In this document: positions 51,501 through 64,000 of the stretch, piece by piece
How the letters are laid out: each line of letters begins with the position of its first letter
Numbering within the stretch: the stretch's first letter is position 1
NCBI GenBank assembly: GCA_009760855.2
Contig: WPIO01000150.1
Span: 374,501-438,500, forward strand
Direction of reading: 5' to 3'
DNA from: Cristatella mucedo
Taxonomy: Eukaryota; Bryozoa; Phylactolaemata; Cristatellidae
Length of the DNA stretch: 64,000 nt
Program-made: the position numbers and the translations under genes
Notes under the pieces: model-generated
What the model was told of the DNA's origin: nothing
Database searches by the model: none
Seen by the model: only the letters and a program-made list of their open reading frames with translations

Positions 51501-52104
51501 AAACACGTGCGAGCTGATAAGAATCTAGTTATTTAAACTATAATCATCGTTGATCATTATTACAAGTAGAGTCTCAAACTACGGTATTTCCCTCGAATAT
51601 CGGTTGCTATTTTCGGCAACACGTCAGAAAAAAAAGAACAATCTATCATTTTTATCAATTTATCTATGCAAGCTCAGGGATTTCTGAGAAATCTCTTGAA
51701 AGAAATTCCGAAGACGAGTTGTGAATAACCATTTTGATGATTGACCCTTAGTTAAGACTGCGTTTTTTATTCCACGGATTTAATAATCTACATAGCGTTA
51801 GGTGTTTTGGGGAGACTGTTGCCATAAATGCGGCTAGCTCGAATAAAGGTCACCTGAGAGAGAACTTGTTCAGGGAATATCAAAAGCAGCGCATCAGCCA
51901 ATGCAATAGACACAATACCGTTATTGGCGGCGTAGGAATAGGGGCGGTGGTCCAGGTTGGTGTCTCGAAGTAAGCGGAAGTGGCAAACACTTCCCTGCGC
52001 TGCCTCCGGCTCCGCCGCTGCATTAAACTGTCACAACTTCCAATTGATAGCTATTTCATTTTCGCAGCAGTAGCATCGATAAAATTATGCACATGTCTAT
52101 TTGC

Positions 52105-52265
52105 CCCTGAATCTTAGCTCCGGGATAAGGGGCTTGCTCTTCACGGCCTAGGTCATTGGCTCGAGTCCTGCATTGAGCTATCCGATATTTTCAACTGCAA
52201 GCGCTGGAAAGAGCCGGTGAGCTTCTTCTGCAGCTCTAAAAAGAAGCTTTTCAATCAAATAATCT
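52105..52265 (+). mobile_element. SINE2-like element, degenerate
   Basis: gataaggggcttgctcttcacggcctaggtcattggctcgagtcc is tRNA-like. Then caactgcaagcgctggaaagagcc and gagcttcttctgcagctctaaaaagaagcttttcaatca follow the SINE2 body and tail. Confidence 0.5.
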
Positions 52266-52469
52266 TTCTTTCTTGTATATAAAAATAAAGGATAGCCACA
52301 GAACTGCTCTGAGTCAGCTTTGAAAGCTTGAGAATCGGCCATCCGATGTCACTTCCATATTATAACTGGTTACTCCTGCACAAGGTCAAGGCATAGCTCT
52401 TTGGGGGCGACCCAGAATCTAGACCGGATAGGTTGAAGTGCTTACATTTTATGTAATACTTCATATGTA

Positions 52470-52660
52470 TGCATCTGTTACTCTGCAAGATCGCGTGGGT
52501 GCTAAGCACGAAATTGTTCTACTTAAAGCCTCTATGGCTTTAGGTATGCATACCAGAGTCGTAGTGAGACCATTCGGCACCCGGGTACAGAGCTATAAAT
52601 GGCGCCTCTCACGTTATCAAAGATGTATGCAAAATAGCTCACCACAAAATAAATTCAAAG
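52470..52660. mobile_element. LINE-C-like 3' region, degenerate
   Basis: gtgagaccattcggcacccgggtacagagctataaatggcgcctc resembles 7,567-7,612. No coding sequence is preserved. Confidence 0.4.
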
Positions 52661-52779
52661 CACACTATCTATCAGCTATATCTAGTTGAAAAAGTTGTAT
52701 TAACTGCAGTACAATTAGGTACTGTAGTACAGGTACAAGATAGCTATCACAGCTTTAACTTAAGTGGATTTTTCTGGCC

Positions 52780-53845
52780 TGGGACGTGGCAAACTATTCA
52801 ATTACAGATTGGAAGTCAATATTTTCGAGTTTTTCTTTCTCCAAGTTTAACCAAGTCAAATAGCAGACTCAATCTTGCCTTATTGATGCTCTCAGATAAG
52901 ACAGGATTACCTTCAGATTGCTGAACGAACGTTCAAGACAGGCAAAGGATACGAGCTCCAGTGGTGTCTTAAGTGCCGATTCGTGGCGTGTGGCAAGAAG
53001 CATTTACAGTCACATATTTCGTTGTACAGCTCTGTTTGTTTCATCAACGTCTGGACAATAGGAGCTTCCAAGATCTAGACGTTGCTGGTGGATTTTCACC
53101 TGCTCAAGTGTCTTCATAAGCTTCTCAACTTCCAGCCAAATTTTTTTTGGCATCATGATTTATGCGCCGGTAAAACCTAGTTGTAATTTCTTTTTCGGAG
53201 ATTGTAAATTCTGTTCTTCATTATTCTTAAAATCCTCTCCTCTGCCGGGAGACCAACATTTTGAGGGAGTTCTCCAGACATCTGTTTAGTTCGGCAGATT
53301 CTTCGTTCAGCTGCTACTCCCCACAACTCACACCTTTTTTATGGCATGAAGTAGTACATTGTCATTGTCACAGGTCTTCGCGAAATCTTTATAACTCAAT
53401 CTCAATAGGGTGTATGGCACAACAGGCGTCTTTAAAGTTCAACTTTGGATTCTATAGTCTTTTCTGAACGCGATCAATCTTTCTAAAGATGCCGTACCAA
53501 AATAGCAAGAGAGCCAAAAATGGAAAGTTCAAAATACAACGTAGTAGATTACCAGCTTCGCGTCTTGTTTCAGGTGTTTTACTTTTGTCCTCAGATAGCT
53601 GCTCGAAAAGACCTATAGTGCTGTCCAATCCATCCTCGATAGCATTCACAGCCTCCACTCCTGCACCCCACATTTCTGCAGTCACGTTTGATGGTTAAGC
53701 CATCACTTAGATTAGTTATAATTAATATAATTATAGTTATTAATTAATTATTAATTATTATTATTATTATTATTATTAATTAATTAAATTGTATATTAAA
53801 TTAAATTAAATATTAAATTATTAATTATTAAAATAAATAAATAAA

Positions 53846-53906
<61 letters not shown>

Positions 53907-54185
53907 GATAAATTAATAATAATTATACTTTATAAGTTATTACTACATTTCTGCAGTCACGTTTGATGGCTAAGCCTGTCTTCAATCCTCTCCACCTCCC
54001 AGTAGATCATGAAAAGAATAATTAGATATTCCCTATTGTTTCAAAAACGATAACGACAACGGAATCTTGACTTGCAGCATGAACTCCTGCCAGGTTTAAG
54101 CTGTGTTCATCAAAGTTTACAAAAGCTGTCGTCATTTCTGGACAGTATACTCTAATGGACACAACAACTGCTGTGTTATCGTTGG
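52780..54185 (-). pseudogene. Dead hAT-superfamily transposase (ZMYM/TTF-type)
   Basis: Read on the minus strand from 54,185 down, the pieces are in the order of a hAT transposase. First is EHSLNLAGVHAASQD (family: HCxxHxLNLAxVHA). Next is GAGVEAVNAIEDGLDSTIGL, then SKTPETRREAGNLLRCIL and FPFLALLLFWYGIFRKIDRV. Last is the C-terminal dimerisation block FACLERSFSNLKVILSYLRA, with ENIDFQSVIE. Several in-frame stops and frame changes lie between them, so it is inactive. An AT-rich insertion (53,702-53,944) splits it. I found no terminal inverted repeats. Confidence 0.8.
53670..53976. repeat. AT/ATT-rich insertion flanked by 32-bp direct repeats
   Basis: acatttctgcagtcacgttt plus gatggttaagcc at 53,670-53,701 recurs at 53,945-53,976 with one mismatch. 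Between them are 243 bp of (TTA/TTAA)n sequence. The repeat is part of the transposase coding sequence, so the inner DNA was added with a duplication of the site. Confidence 0.85.
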
Positions 54186-55599
54186 ACGACAGCTGTTTAA
54201 GCTTAGCTTTTGTGATATGATAGTATCTCGGTGCGTAGCCACAGCACGCTGGCTTTTCTTTGACCCAGTATAGCAGCCGGGCTCGCCCTTTGCAGGACGA
54301 AGCCACCTTGCTGCTAGCAGGATGGAGCGAGTTTGGAACGCCGATGGAGGGTTAAACGCCATGTACTTAATTTGCTGCTAGCGATAGCCAAATACACGAT
54401 GGTTGACGCCCCCTCGGTGTTTCTGTGCCGTCGCATGTGTGCCACCAGAGCGTCAAGATACAGTCTAAATCTGTAAACATGCTTAACTAGGTCAGCCAGT
54501 AATAGTCGAGTCAATTAAAATAAGGACTGGCTTGAAAAATTAGCATTCTCACGCGAAACTATTCTCACATGTATTTACTCTGAACTCGTAAACACGTGGA
54601 CCCTGAAAAGGGGCAACTAAGCCTGGTGAGCCTCAAGAAAGGCCCCAGTGTGCTTCTTGAAAATGCCAAATGTGGAAAGATGAGTTGGAGAAACTCAGAA
54701 ATGCAGAAAGCTTGGAATGTGAAATAACTCTTCTTATCAATAACATTAAAGCGTATACATGTTATCTGCAGCTTAGTATCTTCATTGGTTTTAAAAACAT
54801 GTTACTTCCTCGAGCTCATAAAAAAATGTGACGAGTGTCACATGACTAGTAGCACAGGTGTCATTAGCAGCAATTTCGTACGAAAGCCATGAAGCTTGCC
54901 CAGCCTTGAGGAAGCAGCCCAAGTCATCCCTTGCTTTCACTGAGGCAGTCGCAAATTAAGTAACTACCGTCATGTTATCGACATTTGCTAAAACTGGCTC
55001 ATGAAGAGTCATCACTTAATTCCTCACATCCGAAGTGAATATTAAGTGTGAAGACACCAAAACATTATGAGCAGCAAGTCTTAAGCTATCTATTATAGGA
55101 ATAAGGTATGGATCCCCAAGTTTTATATCCCATTTTATTTTTCGAATTCACTACGTTGACCTTCAACCATACCCTGCACCTCCGCAACAGAGATCACTTT
55201 GTCACACTATTGAACTTCTAGATTAGTTGGAGTTGGTAAATTAATGCTACCACTATTAGCTCACGTGTGCCAAGGCTTCTTACTAATCTGAGCAATTCTC
55301 GGGCCAAACTGTAAGTTATCAGAAGATTTAAACTCTGAAAACTGAATTTCTGCGATGAACAGCTTAGTTCGTTAATTTTGGCGGGTTTCCTTGAGTTAAA
55401 TTGTGATAAAACTATTTTTTCAACCATAAAATATTATTATCAAACAAAACATGACCTCATAACCGAATTCGGCGATTGTGTGCTCTTAGTAGACAGTGCC
55501 ACAGCAAACATGAGTTTCTCAAACTCTGCCAATTCACTTTGACTATGAAAAAACCACCAATTTCTTTTTCATATATTAATTCCTTCGGAGCCATTCATT

Positions 55600-56695
55600 T
55601 TTTATCTATACCCTGTAATATGGATGGTAATAATAAAAATATATTTACACATCACTCTCAGAGAACTTAATCTCTTTCTAGGAGATTTACGTTTGCTGAA
55701 AAGACGCATGATCAAATTATTAGTAGTAGCATGCTCAATGACAACAAGAATACTACTACTAATAATAAAACACTTGATAAAGCACCCTAAGATAAATGAA
55801 ACTATTTCTAGGCGCTTTACAGCTGCTGCCAAGGAAACACGATAGAATGGTTAGTGGTAGCATGCTCAATAAACAACAATAATATGGTTAGGCGCGACAT
55901 GCTCAGTGTCACAGTGTCAGCACGCATCAATGGATCCACTAAATGCTATGATTAATAGGTGCGCTTATAGTTTCTTTTTAAATAGGTCAAGTCAAGGGAT
56001 GTGACGCGAGTCGGGAGTGAGTTCCAGGCTTTGGGAGCGTACGAACTAAAGGCACGGTCTACAAAGGATTTGAGGTTTGTACGAGGTATAGGTAAACATT
56101 TAGATTCCAAAAAGCGAGTGGTACGATGCTTAGCCTGGTGGAGCAGTAGAGGCTGGAGCCAAAGAATGAAGGGATCTAAAATTTAGTGTCGAAACCTTTG
56201 ATTTAGTGCGTTGCTTGACTGGGAGCCTGTACAGATCGGCGAAAAGTGGTGTGGTGTGGCAACTGGGACGCTCACGATAGACACGCCAGGCTGCAGAGTT
56301 TCGCACCAGCTGCAAGGACCTGATTGCACGGGCCGGTAGGCCAGCAAGCAGTGACAGGAGCCAAGACGGGATGTAACCAATGAATGGCCCAACTTAGATT
56401 TAGTGTACCTGTCTAAACATGCCCTACTTTTAGCAATGTTATGTAGCAGAAAGTTCGGAGACTTGATCGTGGAGCTAATGTGTTCGTTCTACCAAAGCTC
56501 TGGAACACGACACCCAGATTTCGTCCAGATGCAACAGGAGACAAGCTGGCAGAGCCAATTTTGAGCGTTAGCCTTTCCAATTTCTGAATTATACTTGGTT
56601 TGCCCATAACTAGTAAGTTATTTTAGTCATCATTCAATTTAAAAAACAGGCTGCCATCACATGCTGCAAAGGAGTTCAGAGAATTAGACGTGCTG
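55600..56695 (-). mobile_element. LINE-A copy, 5'-truncated, with a doubled tail
   Basis: Two 3' tails lie in tandem (about 55,640-55,695 and 55,765-55,835). They precede a LINE-A body with the gctgacactgtgacactgagcatgtcg-type 3' region and decayed RT codons (SASLSPVASGRNLGVVF upstream, then RLGSCHCLLAY.P). The body ends at about 56,695, directly against a second LINE-A copy in the same orientation. Confidence 0.75.
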
Positions 56696-56699
56696 GAAC

Positions 56700-58445
56700 A
56701 TGGATAGAGGTGATATGCACAGGGTCAGCATCCAAATACGGTTAGTGGCAGCATATGCAGTGTCAGCACGCAATAGCACACAAAGGGAAAATCACATGGA
56801 CTCACTATAAGCTGTAATAAGTGAGTGGGATTTTGACTTTTTTTGTAAATCTCCTAAAGTCGGGGTATCTAGTGATGCCGATCGATAGTGAGTTTCAGGC
56901 CTTGGAAGCCTGCAAACTAAAGTTACAGCCTACAAACTATTTAAGATGCATACAAGATGTAAATAAGCGATTAGATTCAGTATAGCAGGTGGTACGATGC
57001 TTAGCGTGGTCGGAACTAGTTCTGATAGTTAAAGCGAAGCGAAATAATAAAGGGACTGAAACATAGGTAGCAGCACCTTTAGGTTGGTAGCCTGCTTGAC
57101 TGAGAGCCGGTGCAGGTCAGCCAGACGTTATGTCATGTCAACTGCGAAGTTCACTACAGGCAAGCCTACCCCTGCAGAGTTTTGCACTAGCTGTGGGGGC
57201 CTAATTGCACAGGCCGGAAGACCAGCAAGCATTGAGTTATAGAAGTTGAGACAGAATGTCACAAATGTGTGTACCAATTTAGATACATTAGTCCTGTTTA
57301 AGCAAGCCTGAATTTTAGCTATGATATGTAGCTGAAAGTAAGCTGACTTGACTGTTGAGCTGATGTGGTTTTCTAACGAAAGGTCACTTTGAAACGGGAC
57401 ACCTAGATTTTGTGCAGATTCAACATGAGATATGCTACAAGGGTCCACTTTTGCGGTTGTTTTTATAACTCCTGAACCGTACTTAGTTTGGTCATAACTA
57501 GTAAGTTGGCTCTATCGCTATTCAATTTAAGAAAGTTTGCTGCCATCCATGTGCGGATGTCATCAATACATTCAGTAAGAGAATTGAGAGAATTTGACTT
57601 GCTGGAGGGTTGGGACTGATCAATGCATAAATGCAACTGATCGTGATATATATGGAAGTGAAAGCCTACATTGAGCCTCTCAATCCCATCGGCATTCATG
57701 AGAGTGTAAATAGTATATAGAACTGCACCGGGTACAGAGCACTACAGAGCACTGTGAGTTACACCGTACACCATTGACTTATTGGACAATCTTTGTTCAA
57801 ATCAATAATCTGGATTCTGCCTTTGAGATAGGACCTAAAATATTGTAGTGCTATGCTCGTGATGACGAGGCGAGATGAGAGGCGCCTTGGAGGGACTTGG
57901 TGATCGATATTAACAAAAGCTGATAAAAAAAACTGAGCATAACAAGGAGAGAGGCTCTAATTAAGTCTGCCTTGATAAAAATTTCGTCAGACACTTGAAG
58001 CAATGCTGATTCTCCACAGTGATTAGCTCTCAAGCCGAAGTGGAACTTACTAGCTACGTGAGGCTTTCAATAGGTAAGCTCAGCTGGTCTTAGACTGCAG
58101 TAGTTGTAATATTTTTTATAGGAATTGTTGAAGGGAAAGTATGTGGAAGTTGCTTAAATTTTCTTAGTCCGGTGTTGCTTTCTTAAGTAGCAGCCTGACA
58201 GCAGCCTTTTTGAAACGTGCTGGGATATGACCTGAGGCTAATGACATAGTTTTAATGTTGTTATGCATGTCAGCAGCAGAGCTATGCGTCGTAGAAGTAA
58301 GACATTGGGAATAGGGTCCAGAGGACCAGTTTTTTTCTTTGATTTGGATACAAACTTTAGAATTGGGTCGCACATGGCCTCCTTGAATGTGGTCATGTAG
58401 GCATACCCGCGAAGTGTTGCATGTGAGCCTTTCTTTCTAAATTGC
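56700..58445 (-). mobile_element. LINE-A copy, longest in the window
   Basis: About 1.7 kb. From its 5' side (58,440) it encodes KKTGPLDPIPNVLLLRRIAL, GHIPARFKKAAVRLLLKK, a worn YADD region (FHFHIYHDQLHL), DDIRTWMAANFLKLNSDRAN, NLGVPFQSDLSLENHISSTV and LVHTFVTFCLNFYNSMLAGL. This is the full order of a CR1/L2-type RT, with many frame breaks. The YxDD site is lost. The final tail is missing. Confidence 0.85.
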
Positions 58446-58737
58446 AAGCACCGTTGGACAACGCCTACTCTTCAGCTCGCAGACGTTACTCGGCAACAGA
58501 AATCTATCGTCTGTATGCCCACCGGGAGGCTGAGCTCTGATTCGCTGGCTAGCATCGGGGCACCTGCCTACTACGGGCATGCCTCACAGGCGGCTGCCCA
58601 GCCGTTCTCTAGGGTGGGTTCCCTAAATGGAGAAGCAATTATTTAAGAAGGAAATTGAAACTTTCGGTGCACGCGAAAACTCTCTGACCTAGTTCAGCTG
58701 ATCAAGAAATTAGCTTGCACATCGTCCAATGTCCACC

Positions 58738-58942
<205 letters not shown>

Positions 58943-59279
58943 CTTACAAACGTAAATATGCATGTAGTCTGTGTGGTTTGCTTTTACCTTTTCTTTTACA
59001 ATTTACCCATCTTCTTATGATGTCTACGAAACTACGGAAACACAAAGCTCGTCGCATTTTAGAAAAAGGGCGGCGACGCTCGGTTGTCTTTGCTAGACTG
59101 CGGCTGCGGCGATTGATGAGCTTCGGTGGACTGTCTCATCTTGGCTCGTAGTCAACCGGGCAGTCGGTACTTGCACTCGGAGATCCAGTTCGCTCCCGCC
59201 TTTCAGCAAGCAACTTCTCATTACGCTCTGCAAGCTGGGGACGGGTGGGTGCCTAGTGACAGCCGCCAAGGCACCGCTG

Positions 59280-59325
59280 CCACTATATAAATGAGGCTGT
59301 TGAATCAGCTGAGATTTACTTTTTC
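59280..59325 (+). mobile_element. SINE2 tail relic
   Basis: tataaatgaggctgttgaatcagctgagattt matches the SINE2 3' end. The tatataaat here therefore need not be a promoter. Confidence 0.45.
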
Positions 59326-59555
59326 AATCGACCAGCGGAGAATGAGGCAGATAGAGCTTATCGGCTCTCCCGGGATTCCAGAGACGAGCCCAATTACGTG
59401 GGCGCTTTGTTCGACGCGCCCCCTACCGGGACGCTTGGGTTACTTTCTACTTTGCAAAAATGGGTGAAGCACCAATGACATAGCAAAAACACGGTTTGCG
59501 GCGCGATAAGAGGCTGCTTTATCCTGTTCGCCGGTATCTCACTTTGCTAAACGCA

Positions 59556-59622
<67 letters not shown>
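59556..59622. repeat. (GCC)n trinucleotide repeat
   Basis: Twenty-two uninterrupted GCC units inside a GC-rich segment, followed by gctgcagctgctgc. In one plus-strand frame (59,496-59,696) it would encode poly-Ala, but nothing else supports coding. Confidence 0.95.
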
Positions 59623-59623
<1 letters not shown>

Positions 59624-60184
59624 TGCAGCTGCTGCTTGCTGCCACGACAGCCAGGCGGCGGCGGCGTGGCAGGGCGTCCCGATACTGGCTTTCTGAATGT
59701 TGTCACAACAAATGCTACGTCATGTGGTCAGCTTTGGCTTCCAAGTGGGCGTCCCTGGCTGCTATCATCAACCGACGCAACTCCTCGTCTTTCCCAGATG
59801 GATGGAGGTATCGAGATGAGCCAATACGCAGCTGCAGGTGCCCGCAGCCGTGCTGGCCGAGGAAACGAAGCGTGTAGATTTGCCGCTGTATTCTTGTAGT
59901 AAAATCAGGACGGCGCATTGTGGGTTCACTCTTTCATTGACTTTGAATGACTAACCAGCGTAACTACCGTCTTGGAGTATCTGAGATGTTGTTCGAATCA
60001 CAGGACCTGCTTGCTTAGACCTAACGATCAAGTGTCTTTAACTCACATGAGTTACACTATTATATCGAAATGTCACTTGAAATAATTGTGTGATTGCAGA
60101 AGCAAAACAAAAATTTATTTAAAAAGGGAAACTTTAGATTACCTTGTGCCTTCTTGCTTAGCCTTGCAAATTTACTTAAGTCTT

Positions 60185-60665
60185 TTATAATACAATAACA
60201 ATAATAATGCAATTTAATAAGCACCCTCAGAGAACTCAATCTCTTTCTAGGCGCTTTACATTTGCTGCAGAGGGAAGCGAGATCGAATGGTGAGCAAAGT
60301 CATGCTTGATAAACAACATGATTAACATGGTTAGGGGTGACATGCACAGGGTCAGCATGCAAGTGTGGTTAGTGGCAGCATGTACAGTGTCAGCACCCAT
60401 AAGCACTTGAAGGACGAATCACAAGGACCCACTAAATGCTGATAGGGGTGTTTTTAAATTCTTTTTAAATGTGGTCAAGTCAAGGAATGTTCTGATGCAA
60501 TTCGGGAGGGAGTTCCAGGCTTTGGGAGCATACGAACTAAATGCGCGGTCTCCAAAGAATTTGTGGTTTGCAAGAGATATTGGTAAACTGTTAAATTCCG
60601 AAAAGCGGGTGGTACGATGCTTGGCCTGGTGGGGGAGTTCGTGGGCGACTGCCAGCACTTACTGC
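60185..60665 (-). mobile_element. LINE-A 3' end
   Basis: The minus-strand open frame at 60,419-60,658 encodes HELPHQAKHRTTRFSEFNSL, FFGDRAFSSYAPKAWNSLPN and TFKKNLKT, the RT C-terminus. It is followed by the LINE-A 3' region and a well-preserved tail ending in (ATT)n. Confidence 0.85.
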
Positions 60666-60699
60666 CTAATAAGTGGCAGCTAGTTCTTTTCCGGAACGC

Positions 60700-63530
60700 A
60701 TCATAGTAGAAGAATTGTGTATGCCCACTTTTGATACCAATCTATACTATATCAAGTAGAATCAGTAGGTTGTGTAACTAAAACAAACCGGAGTGCTTGT
60801 TTCCAGGTGTTCTCACCACCGTGGCTGAGTCAATACGGCGGTATGTTAAACTCGTCAGTGAAATTTTTTTATTTGCGTTTAGACAGGTAAAATTATCGCT
60901 TAAAATTCTTACATTTGATAATCAGTATATTTATGTCGCAGCGAAATTTTCACCTGCAAGAGTGACGAGCCATATCGGTAGCGGTACTTGTAGGCTCACC
61001 GGCTTGTTGTTGAGCATCAAACACTTTTGCAGACATGCATGTCCGTGCTTATCATTATGCAGTGCACTAGGTGATATTCACCCGCTTGGATTTGCAACCA
61101 GCCGCTCAAGGGAAGTCATGCTACTGTGGCACTGGGTGAAACATTACCCAAATTTTTTACATAGCAAATATGAAAGGCTGAAAATGTCTGGTAATCATTC
61201 CACAGCGTACAGTCGTCGGCGGTTAGCCCGGCCGTGCTTGCCGAGGCACTGTCTGGCTGCTACGGCAGTTTAAAACACTGAAAGCACAGCTACGATCAGA
61301 AGCGGCAATTTGTTATAAATTTGCCAAAGGTCACAATAAAGTCTCACCTACGGCTACGGCGTGCGTCAGTCACTGTAGGGACCGGCCACTGAAGAGCGAC
61401 GCCGCTCTACGCAGGACGGCTGGCCGACCGCAATCTAGCAGCGGTCACTGCTTCCTGACCTAGTTAGGGCCCCATAGAACAGCAGGATAGGCCGACCGTA
61501 CTAAAGCACCAGCTTCGTGCCTGGTCTAAGAACAGCCACACTAGGGCAGCCGGTTGCATAGTATCTACACTATGACGTGCGCAATATCTGAGCGCGTACC
61601 AGCGGTGCCAGGCAAAGGCCACGCGGACAGTTGTCTTACGACGACCGTGTCGCCTGACGGCAACCCTACAGCTATAACGGTTTTGGCGCTTTGCAATGCT
61701 CTCCATCTGCTCGCTCTTTGCACTAAAGTCGGCTGCTACTAGATTGAGCTGTTAGGCGCTCAATCTGAGAGTGCTCCGCTTAGCGTCATCGAGCCAAGCA
61801 GAAGCGAAACATGGAGAAAGCAAGCAGACATCGTTCGCTGCAGTCGTGAACGCGGCAAGCCAAGTAAGGCAGACAAATCTAAGAAAGAATAGAGTAAAAT
61901 TACTATCATCATTTCAAGCTTGGAGGAAATCACTCAAGTTGTATTGGCGGTCGCGAGTGTAGACATGGCAAAGTGACTTGCTGGCCTTCCTATCTCCCAC
62001 CTGCTGCGCGTGCTTAGTCTAGTACGCCTTCTTAACTGCAGCTGCTACTGGCTCGCCTTCTTGCCGGACACCTGAGCTTCCTATCTGCTATTTCGGGGCT
62101 TCCCTACGGACCGTTGCATAAAGATTTTTTTATTAGAATAAGCACGCAACTATACTCGGAGACATTGTGTGCATAGATTTGATACGTGCATTCACTCACC
62201 GTGCCCTGCGGGATATTAATGGCTGTGCAAGCGAACTTCATCGTGCTATACCCGGACATAGATGCTTTGCATACCACCAGCTACATGCGTGAGGTGACAG
62301 AGGTGCAATAAAATCTCATGGCTTTGCAAGCGTGAAGGACTTGAGCTGAGCATCGGTCACCGGGGACGTGAGCGTTACTGAGTTCGGCTCGGGCGTTCAA
62401 GCTGCATCTTCTCGCTCCACGCATCCGCCCGAAGACAAAACTGTGTGCTCTTTAATGTTCATCGTATGCTTGCAAATTGTGATATTATTGCTGCCATCTA
62501 AGAAAGTATGTCATTGAATTTAAGGGGGGGGGTGTCAAGAAAATACTAAAAAACTTGTCCGACTATCAAATATACAATTGGATTGTATATATATAAATAC
62601 GTGTTCGGGACACCTTTTGAAAGACAGATATATTAGAACTAAGATCGGAAGCTCTGACGAATTCCGCATAAAATAAAAATCTGTATGCAAGCCATGTCTT
62701 AACCGGATATAAACAGGAAGCAAAATATCTAAAAATAACAAATTTGCTCATCTCTATAGTGTATGCCACTTGCATTCCGATTTGCAGAACCTCGGTAGAT
62801 CGAGATATATGCGTAAAGCTTATTGAGACGCATTCTTTTGTCTTGTATACAGCTTCATTTCCAGTGTAAGTATTCCAATCCATAGCGCGACTCATACTTT
62901 ACGTATCGGAGTGAAATTGAAAATGCGAGTCAAGCTCTACTTTTTTAATGGATGGTAGATAATTTCTAGTTTTGGTTAGATAAATGTTACTGCACAGTCC
63001 ATGTACGAAAAATAAAGCTCCGAGACGTTTGATGGCGTATAGAGCAAAATGTATCCTACCACAAACCGACATTTTAACATCTACCCCAGTTCTAATATAT
63101 TTGTCTTTCGATAGGTACTCTAAGTAAATATTCAATTGTCGGACGAATTTTGTAAGTCATTTTTTGGCGTTACTCTTAAAATAATCAAAACGCTTTTCCG
63201 CTAAGATATTTTCCCCTGCTGGAATTGCAGATATGCATGCTTTGTGTGTGCAGCGGGCTAGTCGGATCTGCCATTCCAAACTTGCACTCCGTGCGGCTTT
63301 CCAAAATGGCAAAGGCTTCTTGCCACGGGCCAGATAGCAGACATATCCTCTAAGGCGACAAGCCTTGAGACCACGTGTGGTGGTGGATCGTAAAGCAGCA
63401 GTATGCAAAATAGCGCCATACCAACGATTGCCATGCCCTGGCGACAGTTACTTATCCTGAGTCAACTTTGCGGTGAAAAAGCTGAGCCTTCGTAGACTAC
63501 CTCGACATATGCACGTGCAGCTGACACCAC
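60700..63530. other. No recognisable gene
   Basis: A 158-codon frame (60,797-61,273 +, starting after gtttccag and at a non-ATG codon) and frames at 62,566-62,895, 62,899-63,135 and 63,157-63,408 (-) have no motif I recognise. Short inverted, GC-rich patches occur at 61,200-61,720. Confidence 0.3.
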
Positions 63531-63630
63531 TTTGGTCATGCTTCCTTTGCACCACATGTAAAGTGCCTAGAAAGAGATCACGTTCTCTGGGGGCGCTATA
63601 GAAATGTTTTTTTATTATTTGTATTACACT
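63530..63630 (+). mobile_element. LINE-A 3' tail
   Basis: tttgcaccacatgtaaagtgcctagaaagagatcacgttctctgggggcgctatagaaatg, then an AT-rich end. Confidence 0.7.
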
Positions 63631-63944
63631 TTTTACGCAAATGATTGGCTCTGATCGTTTAAGTGCTTTCAAGCTTGTAAAAGGTCAACATACTACAGGT
63701 CTCATTTAGCTAGTGGTGTGATGAAATAAGCAGCGACATCGAAACGTACCTGAATGAATGAATTTCGTGATTAACACAAGCATTTGTTTATAGAAGCCTC
63801 GTTCTATTGTTCATATTAGATTTGTGAAAGCCAGCGTTTGAAGGTTGTGTGTCCTCAAGAAAGCTAGTCGAGGGCACGAACCCAGGGTTGAGTCAGTCAG
63901 TTAATCTGGACAGAACGTGCGAAGCTGTAAGATAAGCGGCTATA

Positions 63945-64000
63945 TAAAAATTATTACAATAATACACTTGATAAGGCCCTCTCAGAGAGCTCAGTCTCTT
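63945..64000 (-). mobile_element. LINE-A tail running off the window
   Basis: attattacaataatacacttgataaggccctctcagagagctcagtctctt is the reversed LINE-A tail. The body would lie beyond the window end. Confidence 0.7.

Noticed and set aside
59270-59300. Possible TATA-box promoter (tatataaat in GC-rich DNA)
   Set aside because: The sequence matches the end of the SINE2 family, and no downstream gene was found.
59496-59696. Poly-alanine protein
   Set aside because: It is a (GCC)n repeat with no upstream or downstream coding support.
59715-59918. Minus-strand exon with an aatacag acceptor and a GC-rich frame ending at TGA/TAG
   Set aside because: The peptide matches no family I know, and no partner exon was found. 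The GC richness is explained by the surrounding GCC-rich segment.
63157-63408. 83-residue minus-strand open frame
   Set aside because: No motif, no splice or promoter context, and no related copy in the window. Chance cannot be excluded.

Overview
The window is from an invertebrate metazoan nuclear genome. Coding sequence sits in small GT-AG exons separated by long introns. About a third of the window is recognisable LINE, SINE, hAT or microsatellite DNA. The readable genes are a CBM2-linker-GH9 cellulase, an IgGFc-binding-type extracellular domain, a chitin-binding (peritrophin-A-like) secreted protein and EGF-like exons. This mix suits a mollusc, annelid, sponge, echinoderm or similar animal. 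The sequence alone does not let me choose among these.

Layout. 1-4 kb: two decayed partial copies of the IgGFc-type gene, a tRNA-derived SINE and LINE tails. 4-9.3 kb: mostly unrecognised, with 3' ends of two LINE families and a fossil copy of one cellulase exon at 8.5 kb. 10-14.7 kb (+): a signal-peptide exon joined in phase to a chitin-binding-like exon, then three EGF-like exons, some with lesions. 15-20 kb: LINE and SINE fragments and unannotated DNA. 20.2-22.2 kb (+): the best-preserved copy of the IgGFc-type gene. 23-33 kb: LINE fragments, a 1.1-kb GA-rich array and one orphan signal-peptide exon (-). 34.07-49.23 kb (-): a complete 12-exon GH9 endoglucanase gene with matching intron phases and 579 deduced residues, whose introns are loaded with LINE, SINE and microsatellite DNA. 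49.3-64 kb: a dead hAT transposase, several copies of one LINE family, long CT and GCC repeats, and unrecognised DNA.

How it fits together. The cellulase model is the strongest result. It runs signal peptide, CBM2 cellulose-binding module, Pro/Gly linker and GH9 catalytic domain, so it should act as a secreted endo-beta-1,4-glucanase. The other readable exons also encode secreted, Cys-rich or adhesive domains, but I see no evidence that they act in the cellulase pathway. The repeats fall into three LINE families (called A, B and C here, all CR1/L2-like where readable) and two tRNA-derived SINE families. SINE1 and LINE A share a 3' stem-loop module found about 19 times in the window. I found no convincing new defence-type or other novel system. 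The most unusual items are the duplicated and decaying IgGFc copies that share an in-frame TGA, the stray cellulase exon, the Asp-to-Asn change in the cellulase signature, and the shared SINE/LINE tail.
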